Assembly (NCBI GenBank): GCA_009774465.1
Contig: VSNT01000023.1
Coordinates: forward strand, 1-36,647
From: Lachnospiraceae bacterium
Lineage (GTDB): Bacteria; Bacillota_A; Clostridia; Lachnospirales; Lachnospiraceae
DNA: 36,647 nt
Direction: 5' to 3'
Positions 1-7,763 of this stretch are shown one piece after another. The position numbers and the translations under genes are program-made. The number at the start of each line of letters is the position of its first letter. Within the stretch, counting starts at the first letter, position 1. The notes below the pieces were generated by a model that saw nothing but the letters and a program-made list of their open reading frames with translations, was not told the DNA's origin and searched no databases.

Positions 1-2
1 AT

Positions 3-31
3 ATTATATATCGAACATTTGTTCGATTCAA
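3..31 (-). promoter_or_regulatory. SOS-type promoter with embedded LexA box, reading left out of the window
   Basis: On the minus strand a -35 TTGAAT (26-31) and a perfect -10 TATAAT (3-8) are separated by exactly 17 bp. The spacer and the edge of the -35 are filled by the perfect 16-bp palindrome TCGAACATTTGTTCGA (11-26). This matches the Gram-positive LexA operator consensus (CGAAC-N4-GTTCG). A repressor bound there would block RNA polymerase. The controlled gene lies left of the window, so its identity is unknown. Confidence 0.8.
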
Positions 32-52
32 GATTTATTTTGAAATTTGTGA

Positions 53-472
53 GTTAATTTATATACTTTTAACTTCATTAACAAGTTAAATAATAATTTA
101 GCCCAACAACCTACTTGGATTAAAGACTCATCAGGTAAAATTACTGGATATAAAACACAGGCAGGTGCAGATACAGTTTTCCCTTTTAATAGCGCCTATA
201 CCTATAAAACTGTTAATTTAGGCACATATAAAGCCATAAGAGATGGAGTTGCTTATTTGTTTTTTTGGTCACGCGCATCTACCGGAACCTATGATGGTAT
301 AATTTTTACAACTACCGGTAGTAGTAAACGTATCGGATATCAGTCTTATAATGGTCAGCAGTTGTTTTTATACCAGTTTAATTTAAAATCGGGGCAAACA
401 ATAACTACTAAAGCTGGGCTAGAACATATTAACAGTGGTGGTACACTTATATATCTTGATGGTATGTTTTAA
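53..472 (+). pseudogene. Start-less phage-tail-like C-terminal cassette (left)
   Basis: An open frame follows an in-frame TGA at 50-52 and ends at TAA 470-472, with no ATG and no convincing ribosome binding site. The only alternative start is an internal TTG at 257. The translation, with WIKDSSGKITGYKTQ and GADTVFPF followed by a Gly/Thr/Ser-rich beta-type region, resembles the distal parts of tail or receptor-binding proteins in Firmicutes phages; that is family resemblance from memory. It begins near an in-frame LNNNL block encoded by a 16-bp sequence that recurs in inverted orientation at 860-875 in the facing cassette. I read it as a silent C-terminal cassette of an invertible tail-gene locus rather than a stand-alone gene. 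An ordinary decayed prophage remnant is the alternative. Confidence 0.5.
86..101 (+). repeat. Inverted repeat, left copy (candidate inversion crossover site)
   Basis: The 16-bp sequence TTAAATAATAATTTAG recurs exactly, inverted, at 860-875. In both facing reading frames it encodes LNNNL in the same phase, and the sequences on either side are unrelated. It is itself nearly palindromic: 12 of 14 core positions are symmetric. This is the arrangement expected of a site-specific inversion site placed inside variable-tail coding sequence. Confidence 0.5.
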
Positions 473-482
473 AGTAGAAATA

Positions 483-965
483 CTAATATATTAGGTATAC
501 ATTTTTGGGATATGCCAAGGTAGCATTTCCGCTCATTTGACCGTTACCATTACGTCGTATGGATTCATTTCCGGCGACATCCATAACATAACCATAACCA
601 CTTATAGTGACATAACCTGTTACATTGCTTTGATTAACGGTTAAAATTCCTGTAGATTGATTATAAGAACCGGAAACATGGCCTAAAATGTTTTTATTTA
701 ATTCAAATTTTTCGTATCCATCATAAGCGGATAAGTCAAATGTTTTTGTTGAGGTAACTGTTCCCAACAAAACTACTTTACCACTACCCAATTTTTTTCT
801 TACTGAATCAGCACCTACGATATAAAAATCATTTCCTTCCTGGGCAAGCTGGCATCCGCCTAAATTATTATTTAATCCATACAAAATCCCTTTATCAAAA
901 ATTCGTTGCAAATAACCAACGTCTACGTTAATATTAAATATACAAATTGACCTAAAGGAGATTTC
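483..965 (-). pseudogene. Start-less phage-tail-like C-terminal cassette (right)
   Basis: The open minus-strand frame begins after an in-frame stop at 966-968 and ends at 483. It has no ATG; the first possible start is a TTG at 909-911 without a good ribosome binding site. The protein has a stretch FYIVGADSVRKKLGSG followed by FDLSAYDGYEKFELN and an IYGYV-like beta-rich end, reminiscent of Firmicutes tail-fibre or tail-tip accessory modules. It converges on the left cassette with only 10 bp between the stop codons. It carries the same in-frame LNNNL block, encoded by the inverted 16-bp repeat. The 5' part runs into the ribosome binding site of the next gene, so it cannot be a complete gene here. 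Probably a silent cassette. Confidence 0.5.
860..875 (-). repeat. Inverted repeat, right copy (candidate inversion crossover site)
   Basis: On the minus strand this reads TTAAATAATAATTTAG, identical to 86-101. Inversion between the two sites would exchange the two convergent cassettes while keeping each in the same reading phase relative to LNNNL. Confidence 0.5.
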
Positions 966-967
966 TT

Positions 968-1336
968 ATGGCAGCAATTATAGGTGCAATCATTTTTTCC
1001 ATAATTATTTTATTATCATTTCTTATAATCTGCGGATTACCTCTGGGAGAATTGACAATGGGTGGACAGTATAAAATTTTTCCTAAGAAACTGAGGATTG
1101 TTTTGGCGATACAGCTTATGTTACAAATCTTTTTTGTAATTATCATTTTGCAAATGGGAGGATTTATGTCATTATGGTTTTCAGGCAAAACCACAAAAAT
1201 AATCTGTATTATTATGGCAATTTATCTTTCCCTTAATACAGTTATGAATTTTATTTCCAAAAGTAAAAAAGAAAAGTGTGTGATGACGCCGCTTTCTGCA
1301 ATTTCAGCAATATGCTTTTGGATAACTGCATTATAA
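968..1336 (+). CDS. Small integral membrane protein, unknown function
   Basis: The 122-residue protein starts at ATG 968, preceded by a clear AAAGGAG ribosome binding site at 954-960. About four hydrophobic segments can be seen (roughly residues 3-24, 45-63, 74-90 and 105-121), joined by short basic loops such as FPKKLR and SKSKKEK. No catalytic motif is recognisable, and I do not know the family. Its stop codon at 1334-1336 directly abuts the stop codon of the convergent tatD-like gene at 1337, with no base between them, so there is no room for a conventional shared terminator. It is AT-rich like the neighbouring cassettes and may belong to the same accessory stretch. Confidence 0.75.
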   Translation: MAAIIGAIIFSIIILLSFLIICGLPLGELTMGGQYKIFPKKLRIVLAIQLMLQIFFVIIILQMGGFMSLWFSGKTTKIICIIMAIYLSLNTVMNFISKSKKEKCVMTPLSAISAICFWITAL

Positions 1337-2122
1337 TCAGGCATTTATTTTAAACAGCCTTTCCGTATTCTTTCTGGCATTTTCTGTTAATTCATCCTCT
1401 GTAACTTTCATATATTTGGCCAGCTCCTTAACTACATATTTAACATTCTGAGGAACATTTGTCCTGTCAAGACCAGGGACATTTTTAGGCGTCAAATAAG
1501 GCGCATCTGTCTCCACTAAAATACGATCCATAGGAATTATCCGCACAACTTCCCGCAGTTCTTTTCCACGCCTTTCATCACAAATCCATCCGGTGATACC
1601 AATCGAAAAGCCCATTGATAAATATCGTTCCAACGTTTCCTTATCTCCGGTAAAACAATGTACAACGGACTTTTTACAAATATCAGGATGTTTTTTAAAC
1701 CTTTTTATAAAATCATCTGCTGCACTCCGCTCGTGCAAAAACAATGGCTTATCCAGCTTCTCTGCAAGTACAATATGTTTCTCCAAACATCTTATTTGAT
1801 TTTCTTTTGTGGAAAACATTCTATCATAGTCTAATCCACACTCGCCAACTGCGACTATTTTATTATTTGCAGACACAATTTTCTCAATCATTTGAAAATC
1901 TTCCTGCTTTGCCCGATCAGCATTATGAGGATGTATTCCTGCAGTTCCAAAAGCTTCATGCTCTTTTACAAATTTATCAATTTCTTTATTTTCTTTTGGA
2001 TCTGTTCCAGTTAAAATACAGCATACTCCATGCTCCGCTGCATCCTGAATTATCTTTTCAGGTTCCGGAAATTGTCTGCAAAATAAATTTAATCCAATAT
2101 CATAATATTTTACATCATGCAT
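1337..2122 (-). CDS. tatD: TatD family metal-dependent hydrolase (DNase)
   Basis: A 261-residue protein, normal length for the TatD amidohydrolase-fold nucleases, which use two divalent metals and are linked to 3'-5' exonuclease activity and DNA/RNA repair. Visible landmarks in order: YYDIGLNLF at the N-terminus (as in E. coli TatD, where it replaces the HxH of other members), GIHPHNA near residue 62, VGECGLDYDR near 92, LHERSA near 129, VVHCFTG near 153 and ETDAPYLTP near 205. These carry the expected metal ligands. The start ATG at 2120-2122 has an upstream AAGAGGAA. The gene stands alone and converges on the membrane-protein gene. Physiological role in this strain is inferred from the family only. 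Confidence 0.9.
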   Translation of the reverse strand: MHDVKYYDIGLNLFCRQFPEPEKIIQDAAEHGVCCILTGTDPKENKEIDKFVKEHEAFGTAGIHPHNADRAKQEDFQMIEKIVSANNKIVAVGECGLDYDRMFSTKENQIRCLEKHIVLAEKLDKPLFLHERSAADDFIKRFKKHPDICKKSVVHCFTGDKETLERYLSMGFSIGITGWICDERRGKELREVVRIIPMDRILVETDAPYLTPKNVPGLDRTNVPQNVKYVVKELAKYMKVTEDELTENARKNTERLFKINA

Positions 2123-2184
2123 AGCCTTTGATTCCTCTTATCTTTCCATAGTTTTTCTGTTTGCTGCAATTATGTTCCATTGCC

Positions 2185-2215
2185 TATAAAACAAGCCCGT
2201 CAAATTGACAGGCTT
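2185..2215 (-). terminator. Intrinsic terminator downstream of the Rpn-like remnant
   Basis: On the minus strand AAGCCTGTC pairs with GACGGGCTT (2193-2215), a 9-bp stem with one G-U pair and a 5-nt loop, followed by GTTTTAT. It ends transcription before the tatD-like gene. Confidence 0.6.
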
Positions 2216-2224
2216 ATTGCTATT

Positions 2225-2647
2225 TTAGTATCCGGCTTTTTTCATCTTTTGATCAAATTCCTCTTCACTCATAGAAGAATATGCCACAGCATCCGCAAAT
2301 TTTATAATGCCATCTTTAACCAGCTTAAATAAAGGTATAAGCCCTTCTTCACGTCCTTTTTCATAAATTGTCTGTCCCATACCTGTCATACGCACTACCT
2401 CCTTTTCGATTTCTGATCCAGCCGGTATGTCTACATACTCTCTCATTCTTTCAATATCTGATTGAAATACTGATTCCAGATACTGGAATATATCATCTCC
2501 TGATGCTTCTTTTCCCCTCCGGATAATCACTACTTCAATCAGGTCAAATTCCTGATTAGGTTCATTTGTATTTCCAATTAAATCTTCTTTTGCCATTGAA
2601 TATCTTGTAACTGTGTTCTGTACTTCAAAAAAATAAGAAAAAACCAT
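2225..2647 (-). pseudogene. C-terminal remnant resembling Rpn/PD-(D/E)XK nuclease-transposase family
   Basis: The 140-residue frame resembles the distal half of Rpn-type recombination-promoting nuclease or transposase-like proteins, which commonly end in a charged region with KGREEG-type motifs. Here I see YEKGREEGLIPLFKLVKDG followed by a small helical tail with SMSEEEFDQKM. The PD-(D/E)XK catalytic half is absent. The nominal ATG at 2645-2647 lies inside the stem of the tRNA terminator (2644-2667), so it is unlikely to be a genuine start; a later Met at residue 18 has no obvious ribosome binding site. I therefore treat it as a 5'-truncated remnant. Family assignment is tentative. An uncharacterised small protein is the alternative. 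Confidence 0.45.
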
Positions 2648-2667
2648 TCCTGAATCTGCAAGAATGG
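2635..2667 (-). terminator. Intrinsic terminator downstream of tRNA-Pro
   Basis: On the minus strand CCATTCTTG pairs with CAGGAATGG around a 6-nt loop (2644-2667, one G-U pair), followed by TTTTTTC. It starts 12 bases past the tRNA 3' end and overlaps the apparent start codon of the Rpn-like remnant. Confidence 0.7.
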
Positions 2668-2679
2668 CTTTTTACTACA

Positions 2680-2752
2680 TCGGAGTGACAAGACTTGAAC
2701 TTGCGGCCTCTACTTCCCTAAAGTAGCGCTCTACCACCTGAGCCACACCCCG
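2680..2752 (-). tRNA. tRNA-Pro (anticodon AGG)
   Basis: The 73-nt minus-strand sequence folds as a cloverleaf. The acceptor CGGGGTG pairs with CACTCCG (one G-U pair) plus discriminator A. The D arm is GCTC..GAGC. The anticodon stem CTACT/AGTAG holds the loop TTAGGGA, giving anticodon AGG with G37. The T arm is GCAAG-TTCAAGT-CTTGT. The backbone CGGGGTGTGGCTCAG and GGCCGCAAGTTCAAGTC match bacterial proline tRNAs, so identity and anticodon agree (codon CCU). The 3' CCA is not encoded. An A at position 34 is unusual for bacterial proline tRNAs and would be expected to be read as inosine if a TadA-type deaminase modifies it. Confidence 0.88.
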
Positions 2753-2765
2753 AAACGCAAGTTAT

Positions 2766-2794
2766 ATTATATATGGTATTGATAATAAAATCAA
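2766..2794 (-). promoter_or_regulatory. Promoter of tRNA-Pro
   Basis: Minus-strand -35 TTGATT (2789-2794), 17-bp spacer and perfect -10 TATAAT (2766-2771) lie just upstream of the tRNA 5' end at 2752. No terminator is visible between the nucleoside operon (ends 2818) and this promoter, so read-through into the tRNA is possible. Confidence 0.75.
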
Positions 2795-2817
2795 GCCCTA
2801 ATTTAAAATTTTTGCGT

Positions 2818-3822
2818 CTACCTTACCCCTTTGTCATATGGAATACCTTCTGCCCTGGGTGCCCTTGAGTTCTTAGACGTAAGCGCCAGTACAACTAATG
2901 TTACTATATATGGCAGCATACCGTAAACATATGTGCTTATCCCCAGCTCAGCTAACAAATAAACTCCATCATTATTAATATCAAGTGTGCTGAAACTGGC
3001 TGCAATGCATTTAAGCAGGCCAAACAAAAATCCCGCCGCTGCAATATTTAAAGGCTTCCAGTTTCCGAAAATCATTACAGCCAAAGCTAAAAATCCAAAA
3101 CCGGCAACATCACCTGTTGAAGCGCCATTTGATGTTGTCAGAGTATAAATAAAACCCCCCATTCCAGCTAACGCTCCGCCAATTGTTGTTCCTGTATATC
3201 TCATTTTATATACATTAATTCCCACACTGTCAGCGGCCTGTGGATGCTCACCGCAGGCACGCAGTCTTAAACCGAATTTTGTAGTATACAATAAAATTGA
3301 TAACAAAATATATAACCCAATTCCAATATAATTAGTCAAATAAAACTTATCCAAAAATACGGAACCAATGGTACCCAAGTCAGACGATCTTGAAAATCCC
3401 AGATCTGTCTTAAAAATCATAAACCATGAAGGTGCATCATATGCCAGATTAAGCGTTCCCTGATTAAAAAGCAGATTAATGAAAAACAAAACAATGGCAG
3501 GCGCCAGTAAATTAAGGGCCATTCCTCCAATTGTCTGATCTGCTTTCATAGTAACTGCCGAAAAGCTGAGCAGCAGGGAAAATATAGCTCCCACAAATGC
3601 AGTAAGCAAAAGCGTCAGCAAAAGTAAAACCTGCGCATGGTCTTTATCCCATCCGCCCAACTGCATGGAACGTACAAACCATGCACCTGCAAACGCACCT
3701 ATAATCATAATTCCTTCCAGTGCAAGGTTAATTACTCCGCTTCGCTCGGAAAAAACACCGCCCAGGGCAATCAGAATCAATGGAACAAAGAATATGAATG
3801 TCTGTTGTAATAAAAAAGTCAT
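2818..3822 (-). CDS. Nucleoside-type ABC transporter permease (second subunit, NupQ/YufQ-like)
   Basis: A 334-residue polytopic protein with about 8-10 hydrophobic segments. The N-terminal motif ALGGVFSERSGVINLALEGIM is characteristic of the shorter of the two permeases in BMP-type nucleoside transporters of the BPD_transp_2 family. A central LRACGEHPQAADSVGIN corresponds to the conserved cytoplasmic EAA-like loop that contacts the ATPase. The start ATG overlaps the stop of the upstream permease as ATGA (3819-3822), consistent with translational coupling and obligate heterodimer formation. It is the last gene of the operon. The substrate is not visible in the permease itself; the phosphorylase upstream in the operon suggests nucleosides. 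Confidence 0.9.
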   Translation of the reverse strand: MTFLLQQTFIFFVPLILIALGGVFSERSGVINLALEGIMIIGAFAGAWFVRSMQLGGWDKDHAQVLLLLTLLLTAFVGAIFSLLLSFSAVTMKADQTIGGMALNLLAPAIVLFFINLLFNQGTLNLAYDAPSWFMIFKTDLGFSRSSDLGTIGSVFLDKFYLTNYIGIGLYILLSILLYTTKFGLRLRACGEHPQAADSVGINVYKMRYTGTTIGGALAGMGGFIYTLTTSNGASTGDVAGFGFLALAVMIFGNWKPLNIAAAGFLFGLLKCIAASFSTLDINNDGVYLLAELGISTYVYGMLPYIVTLVVLALTSKNSRAPRAEGIPYDKGVR

Positions 3823-5003
3823 TGCTGCACCTCCCTTTTACCTTTTCTGCTGCTTAATCTATCCTGAAAGAATTTGGTAAAGGCACATAAATATACGATT
3901 GCTGCGATAATAATGTCCGCATTGTATTTATTAAACACTGTCAAATTTCCAAGCTGGCTGCCTGAGATATCAAGATATGCCATAAACAACCCTGCAAAAA
4001 TACAGCCCGCCGGATTGGAGCTTGCCAAAAGAGCAACCGGTATGCCATTGATTCCTACTGCCGGCAGCGACATGGAAGTATGCCAGTAAAACTCCACATT
4101 ACCGCTCAGGTAATATAATGCCGCCCCTGCTGCTGCCAGCCCTCCCGACAGCGCCATAGACAGCACAATATTTCGTTTTTCGTTCATTCCTGCCATTCGG
4201 GCTGCATTTTTATTGCTTCCACAGGAACGCAGTTCAAACCCCAATACCGATTTAGTAATCAAAAAATAGCAAATAACTGCAAATAAAATTGCAATCAATA
4301 TTCCCATATTAACGCTGCCATTGCCAAACAATGCATCCAGTCCGGCTTTTGACGTAGATACGCCATTGGTATTTAATTTAAGTGTGTACCCGCTTTTTCC
4401 ATAATCAATCCTGTTGATAAAGCTGCTTCCATCAAAAAGCAAAGTCACAAGATTCGCAGCAATCCAGTTGGTCATGATACAGGTTATGACTTCATTTACA
4501 TTAAGAAATGCCTTGAATATTCCCGGAATACATCCCCATAATGCGCCTGCTGCCACAGCAACAATAAATGCTGCTATCCACACAATCCATGCCGGTACCA
4601 CCTTAGTATCAATAGACAGCCCAACAATAATAGCCGCCGCTGTTCCAATCAGATACTGCCCTGCTGCCCCAATATTAAACAACCCTGTTTTATATGCCAC
4701 AGCTACGGATAATCCGGTCATGATAAGAGGTGTTGCCCGAAACAGCATATCTCCAATCAGCTTCCCATTTATGCCGAACATTAACCTGCCGCTTTCACTT
4801 TTTCCCAGATTAAACACCCCTGCAAGCATTACCCGAAACCCGTCAAGTGCAGAGGAAAAGCTGATACTGCTTATACATAATGCTGTGATAAAAAGCAAAA
4901 TCCCTCCAAAAATAAATCCAATTAAAATTGAAATGAGCGAAGCCGATACTCTTTTTGTTCCTTCATTATTCAAGTCAAAAACTTTTCCAGGGTATTTAAA
5001 CAT
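3819..5003 (-). CDS. Nucleoside-type ABC transporter permease (first subunit, NupP/YufP-like)
   Basis: The larger permease partner (394 residues from the chosen start), with about ten transmembrane segments, VAVAYKTGLFNIGAAGQYLIG in the family-typical position and LRSCGSNKNAARMAGMNEKR as the cytoplasmic coupling loop. The frame is open to 5042. I prefer the ATG at 5001-5003 because AAAGGAG lies 8 bases upstream and the resulting start overlaps the ATPase stop by only 8 bases (ATGTTTAA). Starting further upstream would give an unnecessary 47-base overlap. Together with the next gene it should form the membrane channel; import direction follows from the paired binding lipoprotein. Confidence 0.9.
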   Translation of the reverse strand: MFKYPGKVFDLNNEGTKRVSASLISILIGFIFGGILLFITALCISSISFSSALDGFRVMLAGVFNLGKSESGRLMFGINGKLIGDMLFRATPLIMTGLSVAVAYKTGLFNIGAAGQYLIGTAAAIIVGLSIDTKVVPAWIVWIAAFIVAVAAGALWGCIPGIFKAFLNVNEVITCIMTNWIAANLVTLLFDGSSFINRIDYGKSGYTLKLNTNGVSTSKAGLDALFGNGSVNMGILIAILFAVICYFLITKSVLGFELRSCGSNKNAARMAGMNEKRNIVLSMALSGGLAAAGAALYYLSGNVEFYWHTSMSLPAVGINGIPVALLASSNPAGCIFAGLFMAYLDISGSQLGNLTVFNKYNADIIIAAIVYLCAFTKFFQDRLSSRKGKREVQQ

Positions 5004-6579
5004 GATCTCCGCTCCTTTCTTCCGAAGTATTTCTTTTTGCACCGGCCATATAAAGCCCCAGTTCTTCCGGAGTAGTTTCTTTTGGGTTCAGTTCACCTAC
5101 TATTTCCCCTTCATACATAACAAGTATTCTGTCCGATAAATCCATCACCTCATCCAGTTCAAAAGAAACCAGTAAAACAGCTTTTTTATGATTTCTCTGG
5201 TTAATAATCTGGTTGTGTATGTACTCTATCGCCGCCACATCCAGTCCTCTTGTAGGGTGCACTGCTATCAGCAGGTCATCATCCTTATTTATTTCACGGG
5301 CAATAATTGCTTTCTGCTGATTTCCTCCCGACATACTTCTTGCCGGAGTTTCCGCGCCTTTTCCTGCCCTCACATCAAAGGCTTCAATTAATCCGTCGGC
5401 AAATTCCCGCTCTCTTTTCCTGTTAATAAATCCTCTTTCATTAAATGGTTTTTTATAGTAATTGTGTAAAATGAGATTGTCTTCCAGCGGAAAATCCAGA
5501 ACCAGTCCATACTTATGCCTGTCCTCCGGAATACAACTCATTCCGGCAACGCCTCTTTCCCTTATGGAAACACTTGATATCTCTTTCTCATTCAGCCAGA
5601 TTTTTCCGCCTGTCAGCCTGTCAATCCCTGTCAGTCCATAAATCAGTTCGCTCTGTCCGTTTCCATCAATACCTGCAATACAGACCACTTCTCCCTGATG
5701 AATCTCCATACTGACATCTTTGACCGCATCTGCTTTATGATAGCGGCTTGCCACTGACATATTTTCAACTTTAAGAACTGTCTTTCCGGGCTTTAAATCC
5801 TTTTTATCCACATGAAACGAAACACTGCGTCCTACCATCATGGATGTCAGTTCTTCTTTTGTAGTCTCATTTACATTTACTGTTCCGATATATTTGCCTT
5901 TCCGCAGTACGGAACACCTGTCGGCTGCTTCCATAATTTCATTTAGTTTATGAGTGATAAATAAAATGCTTTTGCCTTCAGATGCCAGATTTTTCATGAT
6001 TTTGATTAATTCAGAAATTTCCTGGGGCGTCAACACTGCTGTAGGTTCATCAAAGATTAATATTTCATTTTCCCGATACAGCATTTTAAGTATCTCCACA
6101 CGCTGCTGCATTCCCACTGAAATATCCTCAACAGCGGCATCAGCATCCACTTTCAGTCCATACTTTAAAGATAATTCCATAACTTTTTTTCTTGCCTGTT
6201 TTTTCCGGAGAAAGCCAAGCTTATTGGGTTCTATTCCCAAAATAATATTTTCCAGCACCGTAAAGCACTCCACTAACTTAAAATGCTGGTGAACCATGCC
6301 GATTCCAAGCCGGTTTGCATCATTTGGATTATTAATATGCACACATTCACCGTCTTTTCTGATTTCTCCCTCTTCCGGCTGATACAAACCAAATAAAACA
6401 CTCATCAGCGTGGATTTTCCTGCACCATTTTCCCCTAAAAGCGCATGAATTTCTCCCTTTTTCAGTTGTATCGTTATATGGTCATTGGCCTTAATTCCCG
6501 GAAAAGTTTTCGTAATGTCTATCATTTCTATTGCATATTCACCAGCCATCTTCAAGTCCCTGCCCTTTACATTTTTCAC
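4996..6579 (-). CDS. Nucleoside/sugar ABC transporter ATP-binding protein (double NBD, NupO/YufO-like)
   Basis: A 527-residue protein with two tandem ABC modules, as in the ribose/BMP-type importers. The first has Walker A GENGAGKST near residue 54, MVHQHFKLV for the Q-loop, SVGMQQRVEILK for the signature and LIFDEPTAVLTPQE for Walker B. The second has a degenerate GIDGNGQSE P-loop, a good signature MSGGNQQKAIIARE and a Walker-B-like LLIAVHPTRGLD lacking the usual acidic pair. That asymmetry is common in this family. Two starts are possible: ATG 6577-6579, or ATG 6547-6549, which has an upstream AGGG. The upstream lipoprotein gene ends 10 bases before the first. Confidence 0.92.
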   Translation of the reverse strand: MKNVKGRDLKMAGEYAIEMIDITKTFPGIKANDHITIQLKKGEIHALLGENGAGKSTLMSVLFGLYQPEEGEIRKDGECVHINNPNDANRLGIGMVHQHFKLVECFTVLENIILGIEPNKLGFLRKKQARKKVMELSLKYGLKVDADAAVEDISVGMQQRVEILKMLYRENEILIFDEPTAVLTPQEISELIKIMKNLASEGKSILFITHKLNEIMEAADRCSVLRKGKYIGTVNVNETTKEELTSMMVGRSVSFHVDKKDLKPGKTVLKVENMSVASRYHKADAVKDVSMEIHQGEVVCIAGIDGNGQSELIYGLTGIDRLTGGKIWLNEKEISSVSIRERGVAGMSCIPEDRHKYGLVLDFPLEDNLILHNYYKKPFNERGFINRKREREFADGLIEAFDVRAGKGAETPARSMSGGNQQKAIIAREINKDDDLLIAVHPTRGLDVAAIEYIHNQIINQRNHKKAVLLVSFELDEVMDLSDRILVMYEGEIVGELNPKETTPEELGLYMAGAKRNTSEERSGDHV

Positions 6580-6589
6580 AAATATCTGT

Positions 6590-7735
6590 TTATTCTACAA
6601 ATTCAACCGTAACATTGCTGAAAGTCTCTGTTTTTCCAAGAAATCCTTCAAAGTCATAGCTCACCTTATAAGTGCCGTCAATAATCCCCTTAGTCAGCGC
6701 ATCGTAATCCTCTTGCGTAAACTTTTCAAATCTGGATGCTTCCATAGGAAGTCCTGTTGCATTTTCCTCAATGCCCAGCCAGGTATCACCCTGTACCTCT
6801 TCCCATTTATTTTCAAAATACTTTGTCAGTGCAAGATTAACGGATGCTTCCAATCCCTTTAAGGAAGAGGTGATAACTGTTTCAGAATCTTTCGACTGAT
6901 CAACGTCTCCACCTATGGTATATCCATTGTTTGCTGCAGCTGCTGCAAATACACTGGTACACATAGTGCCGCCATATGGCATAACTAATTCCGTTCCCTG
7001 AGCAAACCATCCGTTCACCATAGTCTGCAGGGAATCAGATGCGGAATATGCTTCTCCATACAAATAGCTGTATTTGATGCTTACATTAACTCCCATTTCG
7101 GCTGCGGCTGCATTTGCCCCCTGTACAAAACCATAACCGCATCTGTTTACCGCAGGGTTTCCACCGCCGCCTCCGCCGCAGAATCCAAGCTTTGTGAGTC
7201 CATCCTTTACTACCGAATAACCGGCCATGAACCCTGACTGTTCCTCATGATAGTAAATTCCTGCCACATTTTCCAGCCCCACATCCCATCCGTCAATAAA
7301 AACAAATTTCACTTCCGGATGTTCCGTTGCAGCCTGATATAACGCTTCATACTGCATATAGCCCGGCGTTACTATAATTTCTGCCCCATTATCAATTGCT
7401 GCAATCATAGCATCATATCTGTCACTGTCAGTTGCTTCCTTTCCATTTGCCGGCTGATAATATTTGTAAGAATATCCCTTTTCACTTGCAAAGCATTTTA
7501 CACCATTCCATGTGCCTTCATTAAAATTGCCATCTTTTAACTGTGCCACATCAGTTACCATTGCAACTACATATTTGCCATCTTCTGATTCCATTGTGTC
7601 GCTGATATCATCAGCTGTTATTTCCCCTTCCGGCTTTTGGTCCGAAACGTCTTCCTTTTTACTGCCGCAGGCGGTAACGCCTGCCACAAGCATAACTGTC
7701 AATAAAACTGCCAAAACACCTTTTCTTTTTTTCAT
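6590..7735 (-). CDS. BMP family nucleoside-binding lipoprotein of the ABC importer
   Basis: A 381-residue secreted lipoprotein. The N-terminus MKKRKG plus a hydrophobic stretch ends in a VTAC lipobox with the lipidated cysteine at residue 23, followed by a Ser/Lys/Asp/Glu linker. The mature part has features of the BMP/PnrA family: MVTDVAQLKDGNFNEGTWNG, IVTPGYMQYEAL, FVFIDGW and a GGGGGG-containing loop near GFCGGGGGGNPAVNRCGYG. Other members bind purine or pyrimidine nucleosides. AAAGGAGGG precedes the ATG. It lies between the catabolic enzymes and the ATPase, so transport and cleavage genes are one transcription unit. The exact ligand cannot be read from sequence. Confidence 0.92.
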   Translation of the reverse strand: MKKRKGVLAVLLTVMLVAGVTACGSKKEDVSDQKPEGEITADDISDTMESEDGKYVVAMVTDVAQLKDGNFNEGTWNGVKCFASEKGYSYKYYQPANGKEATDSDRYDAMIAAIDNGAEIIVTPGYMQYEALYQAATEHPEVKFVFIDGWDVGLENVAGIYYHEEQSGFMAGYSVVKDGLTKLGFCGGGGGGNPAVNRCGYGFVQGANAAAAEMGVNVSIKYSYLYGEAYSASDSLQTMVNGWFAQGTELVMPYGGTMCTSVFAAAAANNGYTIGGDVDQSKDSETVITSSLKGLEASVNLALTKYFENKWEEVQGDTWLGIEENATGLPMEASRFEKFTQEDYDALTKGIIDGTYKVSYDFEGFLGKTETFSNVTVEFVE

Positions 7736-7763
7736 TTTATTTCCCTCCTTTGACTTCCCCTTC

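Noticed and set aside
1..2650. A complete prophage or integrative element next to the tRNA
   Set aside because: Only two tail-like fragments are present, with no integrase, capsid or terminase genes and no detectable duplicate of the tRNA 3' end within the window.
4414..5139. A 241-residue + strand open frame opposite the permease and ATPase genes
   Set aside because: It is the antisense shadow of well-supported transporter genes, with no ribosome binding site and a composition typical of reverse-frame translation.
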